Source of the DNA: Pycnopodia helianthoides
Taxonomy: Eukaryota; Echinodermata; Asteroidea; Forcipulatida; Asteriidae
NCBI GenBank assembly: GCA_032158295.1
Contig: CM063252.1
Span: 15,897,952 to 15,961,951, forward strand
Direction: 5' to 3'
DNA: 64,000 nucleotides
The position numbers and the translations under genes are program-made. Shown here in pieces: positions 37,701 to 49,700 of this stretch (positions within the stretch are counted from its first letter, which is position 1; every line of letters starts with the position of its first letter). Below the pieces are notes generated by a model. That model was not told the origin of the DNA, did not search any database, and saw nothing but the letters and a program-made list of their open reading frames with translations.

Positions 37701-40700
37701 CTGGGTCACCAGAAAATAGTGAAAAACCGATTACACATTTGCATGAAATCATACAGATTCAACAAATGAATAAAACGCTCACTGAGCGATAAACTCCAAT
37801 CGGAAAATTAGTTTATTCATTTCTCATCAAATATGGCATTTCAGACAGAAATAATTCAAGGGATGTTTTCTACTATCATCATCATTAGACCGTGTAAGTT
37901 TTATGTAAATCTGTGATCAAAAAGTATATTTAACAAGGTTTTTTCTTACCAATTCTGTAATGTTCCTTTAAGAACACACCTTTTTTTTGGGGGGGCACCA
38001 GAGGCACCCAGGCAATAACCAGGGTCAACCAGGCAATAACCAGGGTCACCCAGGCAATAAACCAGGGTCACCCAGGCAATAAACCAGGGGCATGGAGGCA
38101 CCATGAAGTATCTGGGTATACATCTTCCTCTTGCCATATAAGGACAAAATTTCATCCCCAATTTTTTTTTATTGTAGATGACAGCATATCAGCAGCAGGA
38201 AATTTTAAAAAGAAAAGGAAAAAAATGTCGAAACATTTTACAAATCCCTCTCACTGCGTGCACTGGATTTCCTGCCGGCCTTGTCGGGCTCAACTCAGAC
38301 ACGATCCACCCTGACTCCTAAACTAATCTCTCAGAGAGAATATCAACAAGTGCTTTAGCGTCAATCCAGAGTGCTTAAAGAGGGTTTTGGGTGCTATAAA
38401 ACACAGGATGACTTGTCAGATTGCCTGTGGGGGGTCCGGGAATGAACGCCCACATCAGAGCCTATCAGAGTGCATGGAGGGTGATGTTTGTGCTCGGTGT
38501 ACGTGATATGATGCCCACTAACCTGCTCGACCACTTCCTGTGGTCAGGACCATTATTGACAACTTAATCGCTGTGTGTTTCTATTTTTTTCACTGGACAA
38601 CAAAACATGCTAGGGCATGCACTGATTAGATATAAAGGTACTTTTTTGGTTTTGGCTCTTTCAAATTCACGATCACACATTTTCCCCCAAAGCAGCAATC
38701 TCCCTCGAAGGCGCGTCCACCATTTCAACACAAACAGGGCCAGCAAAACTTTCCTTGTTATTTCTCTTCAATATTATTATTCATATTTTTAGTGATTGCC
38801 AGAATATCACATCAGCAAGTGCATTTTATTATCAAAAATTATGTTTATATTTCTTTCAAAGTTAGAATTAGTGTCTATCATTTTTGACACTGCATACATT
38901 TGTAAGAATGAAAAGTCAGGTGATGTTTGTCTGTTTCTTTATTATATAATTTATCCTGGAAGGTATGTGGAGCTACATTTTGAAGTATGTGATCTTTTTT
39001 CCTTTACATAGCACAGTGTAATGGTTTACACGGTTCTGTGGCGCAATATGCTGCCAATCAAACCAGGAACACCAGTGCAAACCCCCTTCTCTTTACGATA
39101 AGTGCACTGGGTTTTTGTAATGTGCATTACACAACACACGGAACCTACGGCTTAGAATTCTGAATTCAGATACAAGTCTGAAATTTCTCATCCTTGCATC
39201 GTGTCCCCAACAATCCGCTTCTCGCTAAACTGCGGCAGTCACCACATTGACATCAAGCACTTTCCCACATGACAGAGCACCTTGATCCTATCGTCACACC
39301 CCCCTCAACCTGTTTCTACCTGTTTATCTCCCCCCCCCCCCCAAGAAGAAATTGTCTCTTCAAACTGTTTCCTTCAATTCCCGTTTTGTGTCATCTCGGA
39401 CGCAATAAAGTCTCCCTCCAAGCCCAAATGGCAACATCATGCCACGTGCAAAACTCAATCAACCCCCCCCCCCAACCCTTCTCCTCTCCATTTATCCTCG
39501 CAAACCAATATCATAACCACTTCCCCTCATGACTGACAAGATAAGCCTTTGTGAAACAGAGTAACATCCGGCCTACCACCCCCCCCCCCTCCCTCCCTCC
39601 CTCCACCCTTCTGCACAACCCTCCCAACAGTGCTGCCAACTGTCAGCGTTATCAAGCGTCTTCAAGACTTCATCTCGTCTCCCGACACAGGATGCGGATC
39701 GTTATGGGACCCCCCTCATTACCTGCTAGAAATGCGCTGCAGCGACACCCCGCGGAGGTCCCTCGTTTATTCTAAAGATTTATGATCTCACAATGTGTCT
39801 CTCTTTTTTTTTTCTCTCTCTCTCTCTCCTTCTCTGTTCTCTCCTTTCTTCTCTCTGTCGATTGCAGTTGGAAGGTCACTCGTGCGACTAGTGAAAAACT
39901 TCCTGCATTACGCCCGTAAGTATCAATTAAACACGGCCCCCGGTGACAGAGTGGAGGTTACGCCTCGCCAGAGATTACTCCAACCGGGGGAGAGAATTTT
40001 TCAACGGCGCTCGGTGAGCGGTTTTTGTTTTACTACGTGCGTCAACGAAACTACCCTGGTCCTAGAAGGCGCCAGTTCCATCATGCCGGGATGCTCAAGG
40101 AGAAGCGAACCCCACTGGCGAGTATCATCTCTCCGAGCCAAAAGACCAGCGATGCTTTCTGGAAGTCTTGGGGGTCAATCCAATACCCTCGCTTCCCAGT
40201 TTTCCTGGAAATGTTTCATTAACCGTTACTCCTAATTTTAAAAAATTAGTTAGTCGCCTGACGTTTCGACCCTAGCAAAGACTCTGCTAGGGTCGAAACG
40301 TCAGGCCACTAACTAATTTTTTGCATTTATACTACAGGTCCTTTTGGTTGGTAAGCAGTTTGCAACAGTTAATTCTAATTTCTCATTTTAGCCTTCGAGA
40401 AAGACTCTGCTAGGGTCGAAACGTCAGGCCACTAACTAATTTTTTGCATTTATACTACAGGTCCTTTTGGTTGGTAAGCAGTTTGCAACAGCTAATTCTA
40501 ATATCTCACTCCTAATTTTAGAAGATGTTAGCTATTAGTGCTTAGAGGTGAACAAGGCCACAGCAGCAGAAGATGGCCAAAGTGTTCGGACAGAACTGAC
40601 TCCACTGTCCGCACTTAGTTTATAAATCTGTGTTCTCGTTAGATAAAAGATGGCTTAGACTCAGTATACAGAAAGTTCCCTTTTTTTGTGAGGTGTGAAA

Positions 40701-43700
40701 AAAAGAAAGCATCCCACATGTTCTCGCTGTTCAGAAGAAAAAAATGAGGAAGGACTTTGTGTGATATGAATTAAGAAAATCAATCTCTCAATGATAAAAC
40801 TAGTTTAACTTTTTTTTCTCTTTAAATAAATTTCAAAGTAAAGAAAATCGACCTCTCATCCTGTGAATCTAAAAACAAACAATAAAATAAATCAAGAAAA
40901 TTTAAAGCCCCCCCCCCAAAAAAAAATATGTGTTCTTAAAGGAACATTACAGAATTGGTAAGAAAAAAACTTGTAAAATATACTTTTTGATCACAGATTT
41001 ACATGAAACTTACACAGTCTAATGATGATGATAGTAGAAAACATCCCTTGAAATATTTCTGTCTGAAATGCCATATTTGATGAGAAATGAATAAACTAAT
41101 TTTCCGATTGGAGTTCATCGCTCAGAGAGCGTTTTATTCATGTGTTGAATCTATATGTTTTCATGCAAATGTGTCATTGGTTTTTCACTATTTTCTCGTG
41201 ACCCAAATGGCCGATCGATCTCAAACTTCTACAGGTTTGTCAGTTTATGTATATGGTGGATTACAAAAAAGTGCTTACACTGCCAGCAACTGTTTTGTTA
41301 GCAAAAACCAATTCTGTAATGTTCCTTTAAGAAACAGAAGACTGTAACGACATGATAGCATGCAGCTCTTCACCTTAGTCCTAGTGTGTAACTGCCGGGG
41401 GCTCTCACACTCTCCCTCACCAGGTAGCTGCCATCTCCTCCCCCGGTCAAGAGGTTGTCAGCGTCGTCTCGTGATATAGGCCCGTGGTATCTGAGCAAAC
41501 ACAGTGGGGGATAAAAACCCAGCAACATTAGAGTAATTTTCTTCATGATTTTTTTTGAAATGTAGACCAGTGAAACTGCTGATGGACTTGTCTTGTCCAG
41601 GTGGCTGTGATGGCCATGGTGGCTGGTGAAATAGAAATGTATTGGTGCACAGCCACGATCTTGGGTACACTTTTCGTTACAAAGACACCAAATGAACAAC
41701 ACATAAATATTGAGTAACTCTTTGCAGATCTTGTATTCGACAAACTCAAGTACTTTCTACTCTTCATTCACACAGCGCTGGTTAATTAATTTTACAAAAA
41801 ACATTGAGATAAATGTTACATCACTGGTTTTCAAACTGTTGTTCATAAAATGGACAAGGAACAAAATGTGTACCCATGATTGTGGCTGTGCACATTGGCA
41901 AGCCATCGTTACTTTTACATTAACAATAATTCTTTAAAAATCATATTACAAACTGTGTGAAGAAACTACACTTGTGTTACCAGGTGTCTTGCTCTGCACC
42001 TGTGTATGCGTGTAGCTTAACCCTACATTGTACATCTGGCAGGCAGAAATTACCGTTCCATTTGCTACAATCTCTACCTCATTTAGCTTACTCCCCCCTC
42101 CCCCACCCCCACTCCCCCCCCCCCCATCCCCACAGACATCTTTCCGTAGAGGCCCGGGAGAAGTCATTGCAGTTCCTTCATAGACACCTGTACAGCTACC
42201 CATCACAAATCGCTAGAGCAGCAGCCATCTGCATCTTTCCCCATGGATATCATTACGTCACACAGCCCTCCAAAAAAAACCACTTATGTGACAAATTATT
42301 TATGTGTGTGTGTTTCCCCAGCATGGTTGACTTCCTGATATACCTATTAAGTCTGACGCAAAGTGTTTAATCACCGAAAATGGAGCACCGACTTCCCCCC
42401 ACCCGTGAATCGGACATGAAAAATTCAGAGTCTTCCTGGGGATGTATTTATTCATGTTGAGATATACATTATATCGGCCGGAGGTAGGACTCTGGTCGCC
42501 GAGGGTTCCGACCGTGATCCATCACGCCGGGGTAGAGGGCAGTAGGTACTCTCTGTCTCTGTCTCTGTCTCTAGTCCAACGCTTCCAAGATAAGGAGCAG
42601 AACTGACTCGGGGAGTATTTATGGGGGACATTTCCGTGGTTTCCTCACACTGGATTAGCCGCAGATGTCTGATTAGCTTGATTCACTGAATGAGTGAATG
42701 TGACTCAATGTTGATTTCAACTGGGTGGATCATTTCAGTGACACTGTTTCGCCTAAGGGTCCCAGCTCGAATAAGAGTGAAAAATCCACAAGACCGCAGG
42801 GCCTATAGCCAAACATCTTCACTGGACCAGGATTATTTTTACAAGACCAGAATCGAAATGAGCAAAAACTATACAAAAATTAACATATAAACAGTTTTTA
42901 TTTGAAAAAGCACCAGGAGAAAATTAGTCTCATTTGTCTTATGGGTGAGTATTCTTCAAAACTCAACAGAATTCAACCAAGGTGGGTGGAATTGGCAAAA
43001 AGATGGGGGGGGGGGGGAGAGAAATACTGAAGTTGCATAAAAGATAGAATCATAATAATGATAAAAATTGAAACTTAGCAAATGTTGTTACTTAAATCTT
43101 CAAAACGAGCAATGCTGGCTGCAGGTAGACTTTCCAGATGCGAGGAATGAGCTCTCCAGGCCCAGGGCTCGATTTCACAAAGAGAGAAGATTGATCTCAA
43201 CTGTGTATCAAGCAAAGAGTGATGTCACAACACAAATGAGAAAACCAAGTCACACACTTTGGGATCCTCACTGCTCAAGTTCAACCGCTGAAGAAGTGTT
43301 TTTTTTTGTTTTTTTTCTCTCTCCAAGTAAGTTCCGGTTTTTTTCTCTCCCAGTAAGTTCCGGTTTCCCCTTGCAATCCACCGTCATTCCTTAATGAGCC
43401 ACAGAGGGCAACGACTGGTGAAAAAAGAAGAAGCACCAAACGGGGGAGGAAGACATCACTGCAATCAGCAGAGATAATCGTGACTGGGGAGTAAGTGCCT
43501 CCCTGCCCCACCCAGGAAACCCAACACTAATCCCAAAGATCTCCGTCTATCTACGCGTCTACACAACCACTTTTGGCAGAATTGGCATGACCTAATTTTA
43601 AGTGTTAAGCCGCCGAACCAGCTTTTAAATTGTGTTGTAAAAAAATTTGGAGGAGGGAGGTGGGCGGGGGGAGTGCGGCGTTGCCTTTTTTAAGGTGATT

Positions 43701-46700
43701 CAGCAGAACTGAATGGAAATAGTCAATAACTACCACGAGATACGATACACATTTGGCGACAAGTTAAACAGTGATGATGACACTTTTGGACACAGCTTAA
43801 AGAATTTGCTAGTAACCGAGCCGGGAGCCTCAACTCAAGCCACACAAAGTGTCCGACCATTCACTTTGGAACCTTAGGACTTGGACTTGAATTTGAACCA
43901 CATTGGCTCGGCGTCCGACTTGATACGCTTGCTCTAATGGCCGGACTTGAGTTGAGGCTGGACTTGTCGGCAATGACTTCAGGGAAACGATTGTTTAGTA
44001 CACACTTTTTTTCTAGAAACGAAACGTTAAGAATGAAGTACTCTCAGGTATGATTACTAGATTTAAATTATTCTTTGTTTGGTCCCTTGAGACTTGACTT
44101 GACATTTTGCAGTCAGAAAGGCGAATGTTTCAGACTCTTTTCTAGTAGGGTTTACGGTAACGCCACGTACATTAATCTCTATTATGAATTATGGCGGTTC
44201 TAAAAGGAACTGGTAGTGTAACAACTCAACGCTTTGATCAGTTTGTCTTCAGGAGACTTTTTCAAAAAGAACCTGACCCTCTTCCTAATGAACTTGAGAC
44301 TTTACCCCTAGTTTGAGTCTTAACGTTGAGACCTTGCCCCAAAAACTTACAAGTAGTACTACATGTATACCAACTGTACACCAACTGTATAGCACTATAC
44401 CAACTGAATAGTCTAATAACAACTGTATTTCCAACTGTATAGTATTATAACACCCCTTCCTTTGATTCTATCTGTTGATTGGCCAAGAGCGTGTCACATG
44501 GTGTTGTGTATTTTTACTCTTGTACATGTTCACCGACCAAACGAACTATTCAACGAACTATTCAACGATAGCCTAGCAACCAATGTACTAGTGCATGGAT
44601 ACCCTGGTACCCTGACTACATTGACTTCAAACATTGATTTAACGAGCTGCTTGACAACCTCGAACCCGGTGTAATGAACAAAATATGTGCATTTGAAATA
44701 CGGTTTAGAGAACGAACATAACAACAGTAGTCTGGTACCCTCTTATTTTGTCAAAACTCGGTATTTCAACGTAAGATTTTACAGTTCTTGTTTGACGAAT
44801 GATTGCCACGTACGTGAGTGTGAATTAATTTTGTTAAAGTATACAGATAGAATCAAAGGAAGAGGTGTTATAAAACAAACATTGACTGCTTTGTTTTGCC
44901 AAGGGAAGATAGGCTGCTCCGGGGATCACCGAGAGTGACTAGTTTTACTATGCCACTCGAAGCAGTCAATATTTGTATACTATACCAGTACTACACCAAC
45001 TGTATAGTACTACAACTGTGCTGTGTACAGACCTGTATCTTCGGTTACATTGCAAATTAGAGGTCACTCACAGGCACCGCTCAAAAAAGCAGACCTCACC
45101 GGACAAACCTTCCCCCTGCTTTTCCCAAATCACAACAGTGTACATCATCAGCCGTGAGTAAAAGCCCTCTAGTGATTGAGTTCGTCAGAGCGCCTTGAAT
45201 CAAGGCCGTGACAATCCTGAATGAGAAAGGTGCGATCCGATTGTGATTGATTTCAATTAAACTCAAACTCCATCAAGAACACACACACACTGGGTTCTGA
45301 TTCACCGCCTCAATTGCCACTTCATGGATACCTGACGGAGATTAATTTCTTCCAATTAAGACGAAGACCAAAACAAAACAACACAATGGCTCACCTTTGA
45401 TTGATTGAATAAAATTCCCTTCCTGATTTTGGAAAGATTTCAGGTCAGAGAAGGGGGGGAGGGGGGAATCCGGAGGTCGTTCACCTGACGACCGGTTCCC
45501 TTGACTGGAACAATACATCCATTTTGATTAGCTGGTAACCTGGCTGATTGGCATCTGTCATGTCGCGAACTGTTAGACCCGGGACAAGGATCCCCTTCAC
45601 CGGTCCCACGTGCGGCGTCGACTCAGCCGCCAGCAAAACATAACAAGCCGGTATTCGGCACCCATTGGCTTTTTCCTATCGCTGCTTACTGCCGGTTTCC
45701 GGGTGCAATTTTACATCCATTTGTAACACTTCCCCTAACCCCAATTCCCCCCCCCCCAAACAAAAAATTGATCTTCTTGACTCATGTACATGTACAGTGC
45801 TTCATGGTATGCCGTTTTGCACGACACTGTCGGAATTCCTTTTCGCTTTCACTTTCGGGGCTTAAGAGCTGGCTCTCGCCAAAGCCTCCTGCTTTAACCA
45901 CTTCGGGGTCGGTACTTCATGCCTGAAGCCTTTCTCAGATTCAAATATTTTGGTGACAAATTACCTCTTTCTCAAAAACTACGTTACTTTAGAGGGAGTT
46001 GTTTCTCACATTGTTTTATACTATCAGCAGCTCTCAGGTGCTCCTTACCAAGTCAGTTTTTTACGGTCATCACCAAAATTATCTACTGCCTTTTTATAAG
46101 AGCTTGTAACTTTCTGGAATCTGTTCAAATAGCTATTTAAATTTTTAAATCCAGGCTAAAGTTTTGAGTTTCTTGAGGAATTACCAAAAGCTTGCAATAC
46201 ATATAGACTACAAGCTTTCAACATCGTGCTCTAATACTGGTGCCAACTGCTTACTTTGTTGTTTACCACACCTTACTTTACTTCATCAGCCATGGGTGTG
46301 TATGTAATTCCCTGGGACCAATTTCATAGATGGTTAGGCAGAAAATCTTGCTTATCAACTTTGTGCTAAGCAAGAATCAAGCAGGTAACCAGTCACAGAT
46401 GGTATGTGTTACACGGCGACTTCTTGCTGGTTACCCTATTCTGGTTAGAAAAACTGTTTGTGCTTAGCTACTTGCTGTGCTCTAAGCAGCTCCATGAAAT
46501 CGAGACCCTGGTTTTTATAATGCTGAATTCTTTCCCTCCGAATGACTCAAAGACAGTAAGGGCAGTCTCGTCAAGATCATTCCTTTCCCTTCAGCACCGC
46601 CTCCAATTATTCCCAAGGGTGAATCACGCTCCGCAGACTCTACTTGGTTGATTCTGTCCATGGGGTTTGGTTAAAGGCATATCCACAGTCTTCAGCGACT

Positions 46701-49700
46701 GTAAGGGTAATCGCACAACCAACCGGTGGGAATCTCACCAGAGGCACAAGTACCAGGTGGTTGTGGGCTCTCAGAAGACACTGCGTTAATCCTGGTTCAC
46801 ACTTTACGGGACTGTGAATGCAAAGCGCATTTAACGCCACTATTAGTTATCACACAAGCGCGATCGGAATACTGAAAAATTTAACTTTTTTGCGTCCCAT
46901 ATCCAAGAAGGTCGGAGGCCAATGGACGAATTGGGTATTGGGACGCAGACGCGCAATATTTTCCATATTCCACAAACGCGTGTGATGATGAATTTATCGT
47001 TAAGCAAACTTGACGTGCAGGTTAATGCAATACGTGGTGTTGGAACAGCTGTACGTTTTGCGAATAGCTTAAAATAGAGTAACACGCGGATTTAGAACAG
47101 CTCAATACACAGATTTTGATATAGGCAGTTCGATACAGGTCTATTTAAAACCTCTTGTTGCTATGGGTCGACCAATCAGAATCGAGGATTCAAATTTGCT
47201 TGAAGATAAAAGTTTATAACCATGACGAATGTATCAACAGTTGAGCACATTTCCACTTGAGCAATTTGCTCATTGCGAATTTGCAGGGAAGTATGAACCA
47301 GCTTTTATGGTTTATGTTTCTATCAAGGATTCGTGCACACTCATCAGTACGTTCTTATTGCAATCTGGCACCTCAAAAACAGAAATCAAGTGTTTGGGGA
47401 ATTTTCTTGCAAGTGGGAATACTTTTCGGAACAACTTGTATTAGTATCAAGCTCATACAAAAAGCTTACAGATTTATCGGTCAGTTTATACTTCAGTCGT
47501 GTATCATCCCTTTAAAGCTAAGAAACTCTTTGCACAACCGTTCGGGCCTGGGTAGCTCTATTTTAACCCATAAATCAGCTTAAGGTCAATAGGCGTGGTG
47601 GAATAGAAACAACAGTTAATTATCCCTCGTGTTGAATGGCAGCCAAGGGGACCAGTCATACCCGGTTCCCATCAGTCCCCCCCCCACCCCACCCACCTCT
47701 CCCCACCTCAACATCCTCCCCCGATTGTTTTCCCCCTTCTCGATTTCACTCCACCTTTTACTCATCTTTACCTGCCCCAACCTGTTCCTCATTGTTAAGA
47801 AATAGAAACTGGTTGTACCATCAGACACACACACATGCTGGTTAGAATCTCTCCTGAACAACACAGTGTTCCTGATTACCAGGCAGTGCCGGACGGCCGA
47901 GGTGCCCTAATGAGATAATCAGGACAGGGGGGATGGGTTGCACAAGTGGACAGGTACACTGTGTACAATGTACGTACAGGGACCCAAGGTTTCAAGCTCC
48001 ACACCTGGCGGATGGACGGCGTATTTACGTCACTAATTCCAGTCAATATCCTGAAATTAGAGAGCTGAAATTACTCAGAATTTCTCAAATTTCCAACTCA
48101 AAGCAGATGCAAAAAAAAATAGTCTGTCCTAGTAGATTTACGTACCTGGGCGACCTTTTTCAGGGGGGGGGGGGGAATTGTGTTTACCTGTAGTAAGTGT
48201 TACGAAGGGCTTGCATCGCCCATGTCATAAATTACTTAATAACATCCTAGGACAAATGCAGCATATATCACAAATGTGTGCACAAAAAAATAGATGATTT
48301 ACGTCTTCAGGGTTTGCCTGTGTACTCTAACCGTGAATCAGTTCTCAGATTTCCGAGGGTTGGTGTCCGTACGCGAATGCTGCGGCCAGAGATGTGGTTG
48401 GCACCTCGCTAAACGTGGATGGATTCTACGCTTGTCTGAAAACTTTGACAAGTTCTTTTGCTGAAACTTTCACATGTGACTTTTATTGTATCTTTCTTTA
48501 TAATTTTTGCCTGTAAATCAGCATCAGGTTGACAAAAAACCAATCTATGACCCTACCTTTACACTAGAATAGATCGTAAGTTTTGGGGAAAAGCAAGATA
48601 AAAGTAGGAAATTCCAAAGTGTAGCCGTACAAAGCTAATTTGAATATCTCAAAGTACTGGCCTTTGGAACAGACACAGCGGAGGGACGAGAAGATTCCCT
48701 TGTGGTTTATTACTTGATACTTGATATAAAAAAGTCGCATCCCCTTAAGGTGATCCCCTGGCTGCCGCTTCCCAGGTTGTATTGTAAACTTGGGTGTGAT
48801 CCCTGGCTACACGGCAGTTAACGGTTGTATGGCTTCTGACTGGCACCCCCGAACAAAGACATTGACAAAATAGGGAGACAGCCAACATAGGGCTAGATAG
48901 CTCAGTTGGTAGAGCGCCGGTACGTTAATCCGGAGGTCGTTGGTTCAAATCCAGCTCTAGTCAATTTTTCTTTGTTAAACCCCTAAACTATTTAAAATAC
49001 TTACTCTCTTCCGTAGTGGTGTGGTTTGTTGTCTGTTGGGAAGAGGCAGACAATCCGCTTTGGTTTGGGTGCTTCCTGCTGTAGGTTGTATACTGGTGAC
49101 AAGAAAGTAAAGAAAGACACTGTGATTAACATACTTTTAACATGCTGCAGGGGGGGGGGGGAGAGAGGTAATGCAATATCTCTACATCGCAATCCCTACA
49201 GAAGCATCCCAAATCCCATCAAAATCCAACTGTATGTTTTGTTGGATTCTGCTGCACTCCGCATTAATGTCGTCACTTCTGGTCAAAATACCTGTATGTC
49301 AGACAAACATTCCACCACCCTAGTTTCTCACACGTTCACTGCATTGGCGTGCCAAACCTCAGTAGTACAGTCAGTACAGGTGAGCAAACACGAAGGTTGG
49401 ACATTTAAGTGGCATATGTCAGTGAATTTTGACACATTTTCTGCGATCCGGGTTCTCAGCTACTTATTTGTTTGCATTAGTGCAGATGCTTAATACATGG
49501 ATAGAAGAAAATGCTTCTGTTGTATGTACTGAATGTATGGAAAAATGTGTAAAAAAAGTACAAAGTCTTGAAGGGCCTTAGTGGTGTTCACTCTGTACCA
49601 CTGAACCTTAGTGGTCATTCTGTACCACTGAACCTTAGTGGTCGCTCTGTACCACTGAACCTTAGTGGTCATTCTGTACCACTGAACCTTAGTGGTCATT

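Larger units (their letters stand above)
37508..41373 (-). other. Intron 3 (3866 bp), ends bounded by inverted MITEs
   Basis: GTGAAG...aaatccag. MITE A copies 10 and 9 lie 43 bp inside its 5' end and 70 bp inside its 3' end, in opposite orientation. The middle holds the ccagg repeat, C/T-rich stretches and the hammerhead-like tandem at 40248-40515; 38200-39780 has nothing I recognise. Confidence 0.85.
41491..49004 (-). other. Intron 2 (7514 bp)
   Basis: GTAAGT...tttgctcag. It contains the GTGCACAGCCAC MITE, a partial tttcacaaa repeat (43155-43215), the left arm of an inverted duplication (45920-46508) and composite repeat copy 2 at its 5' end. A hammerhead-like remnant lies at 44190-44262. 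Stretches 42000-44190 and 46510-48730 hold no gene I can support. Confidence 0.85.

Noticed and set aside
48892..48964. Functional tRNA-Asn gene
   Set aside because: The cloverleaf is good, but position 33 is C, the anticodon stem has a T-T mismatch, and the sequence is part of a repeat present in damaged copies.
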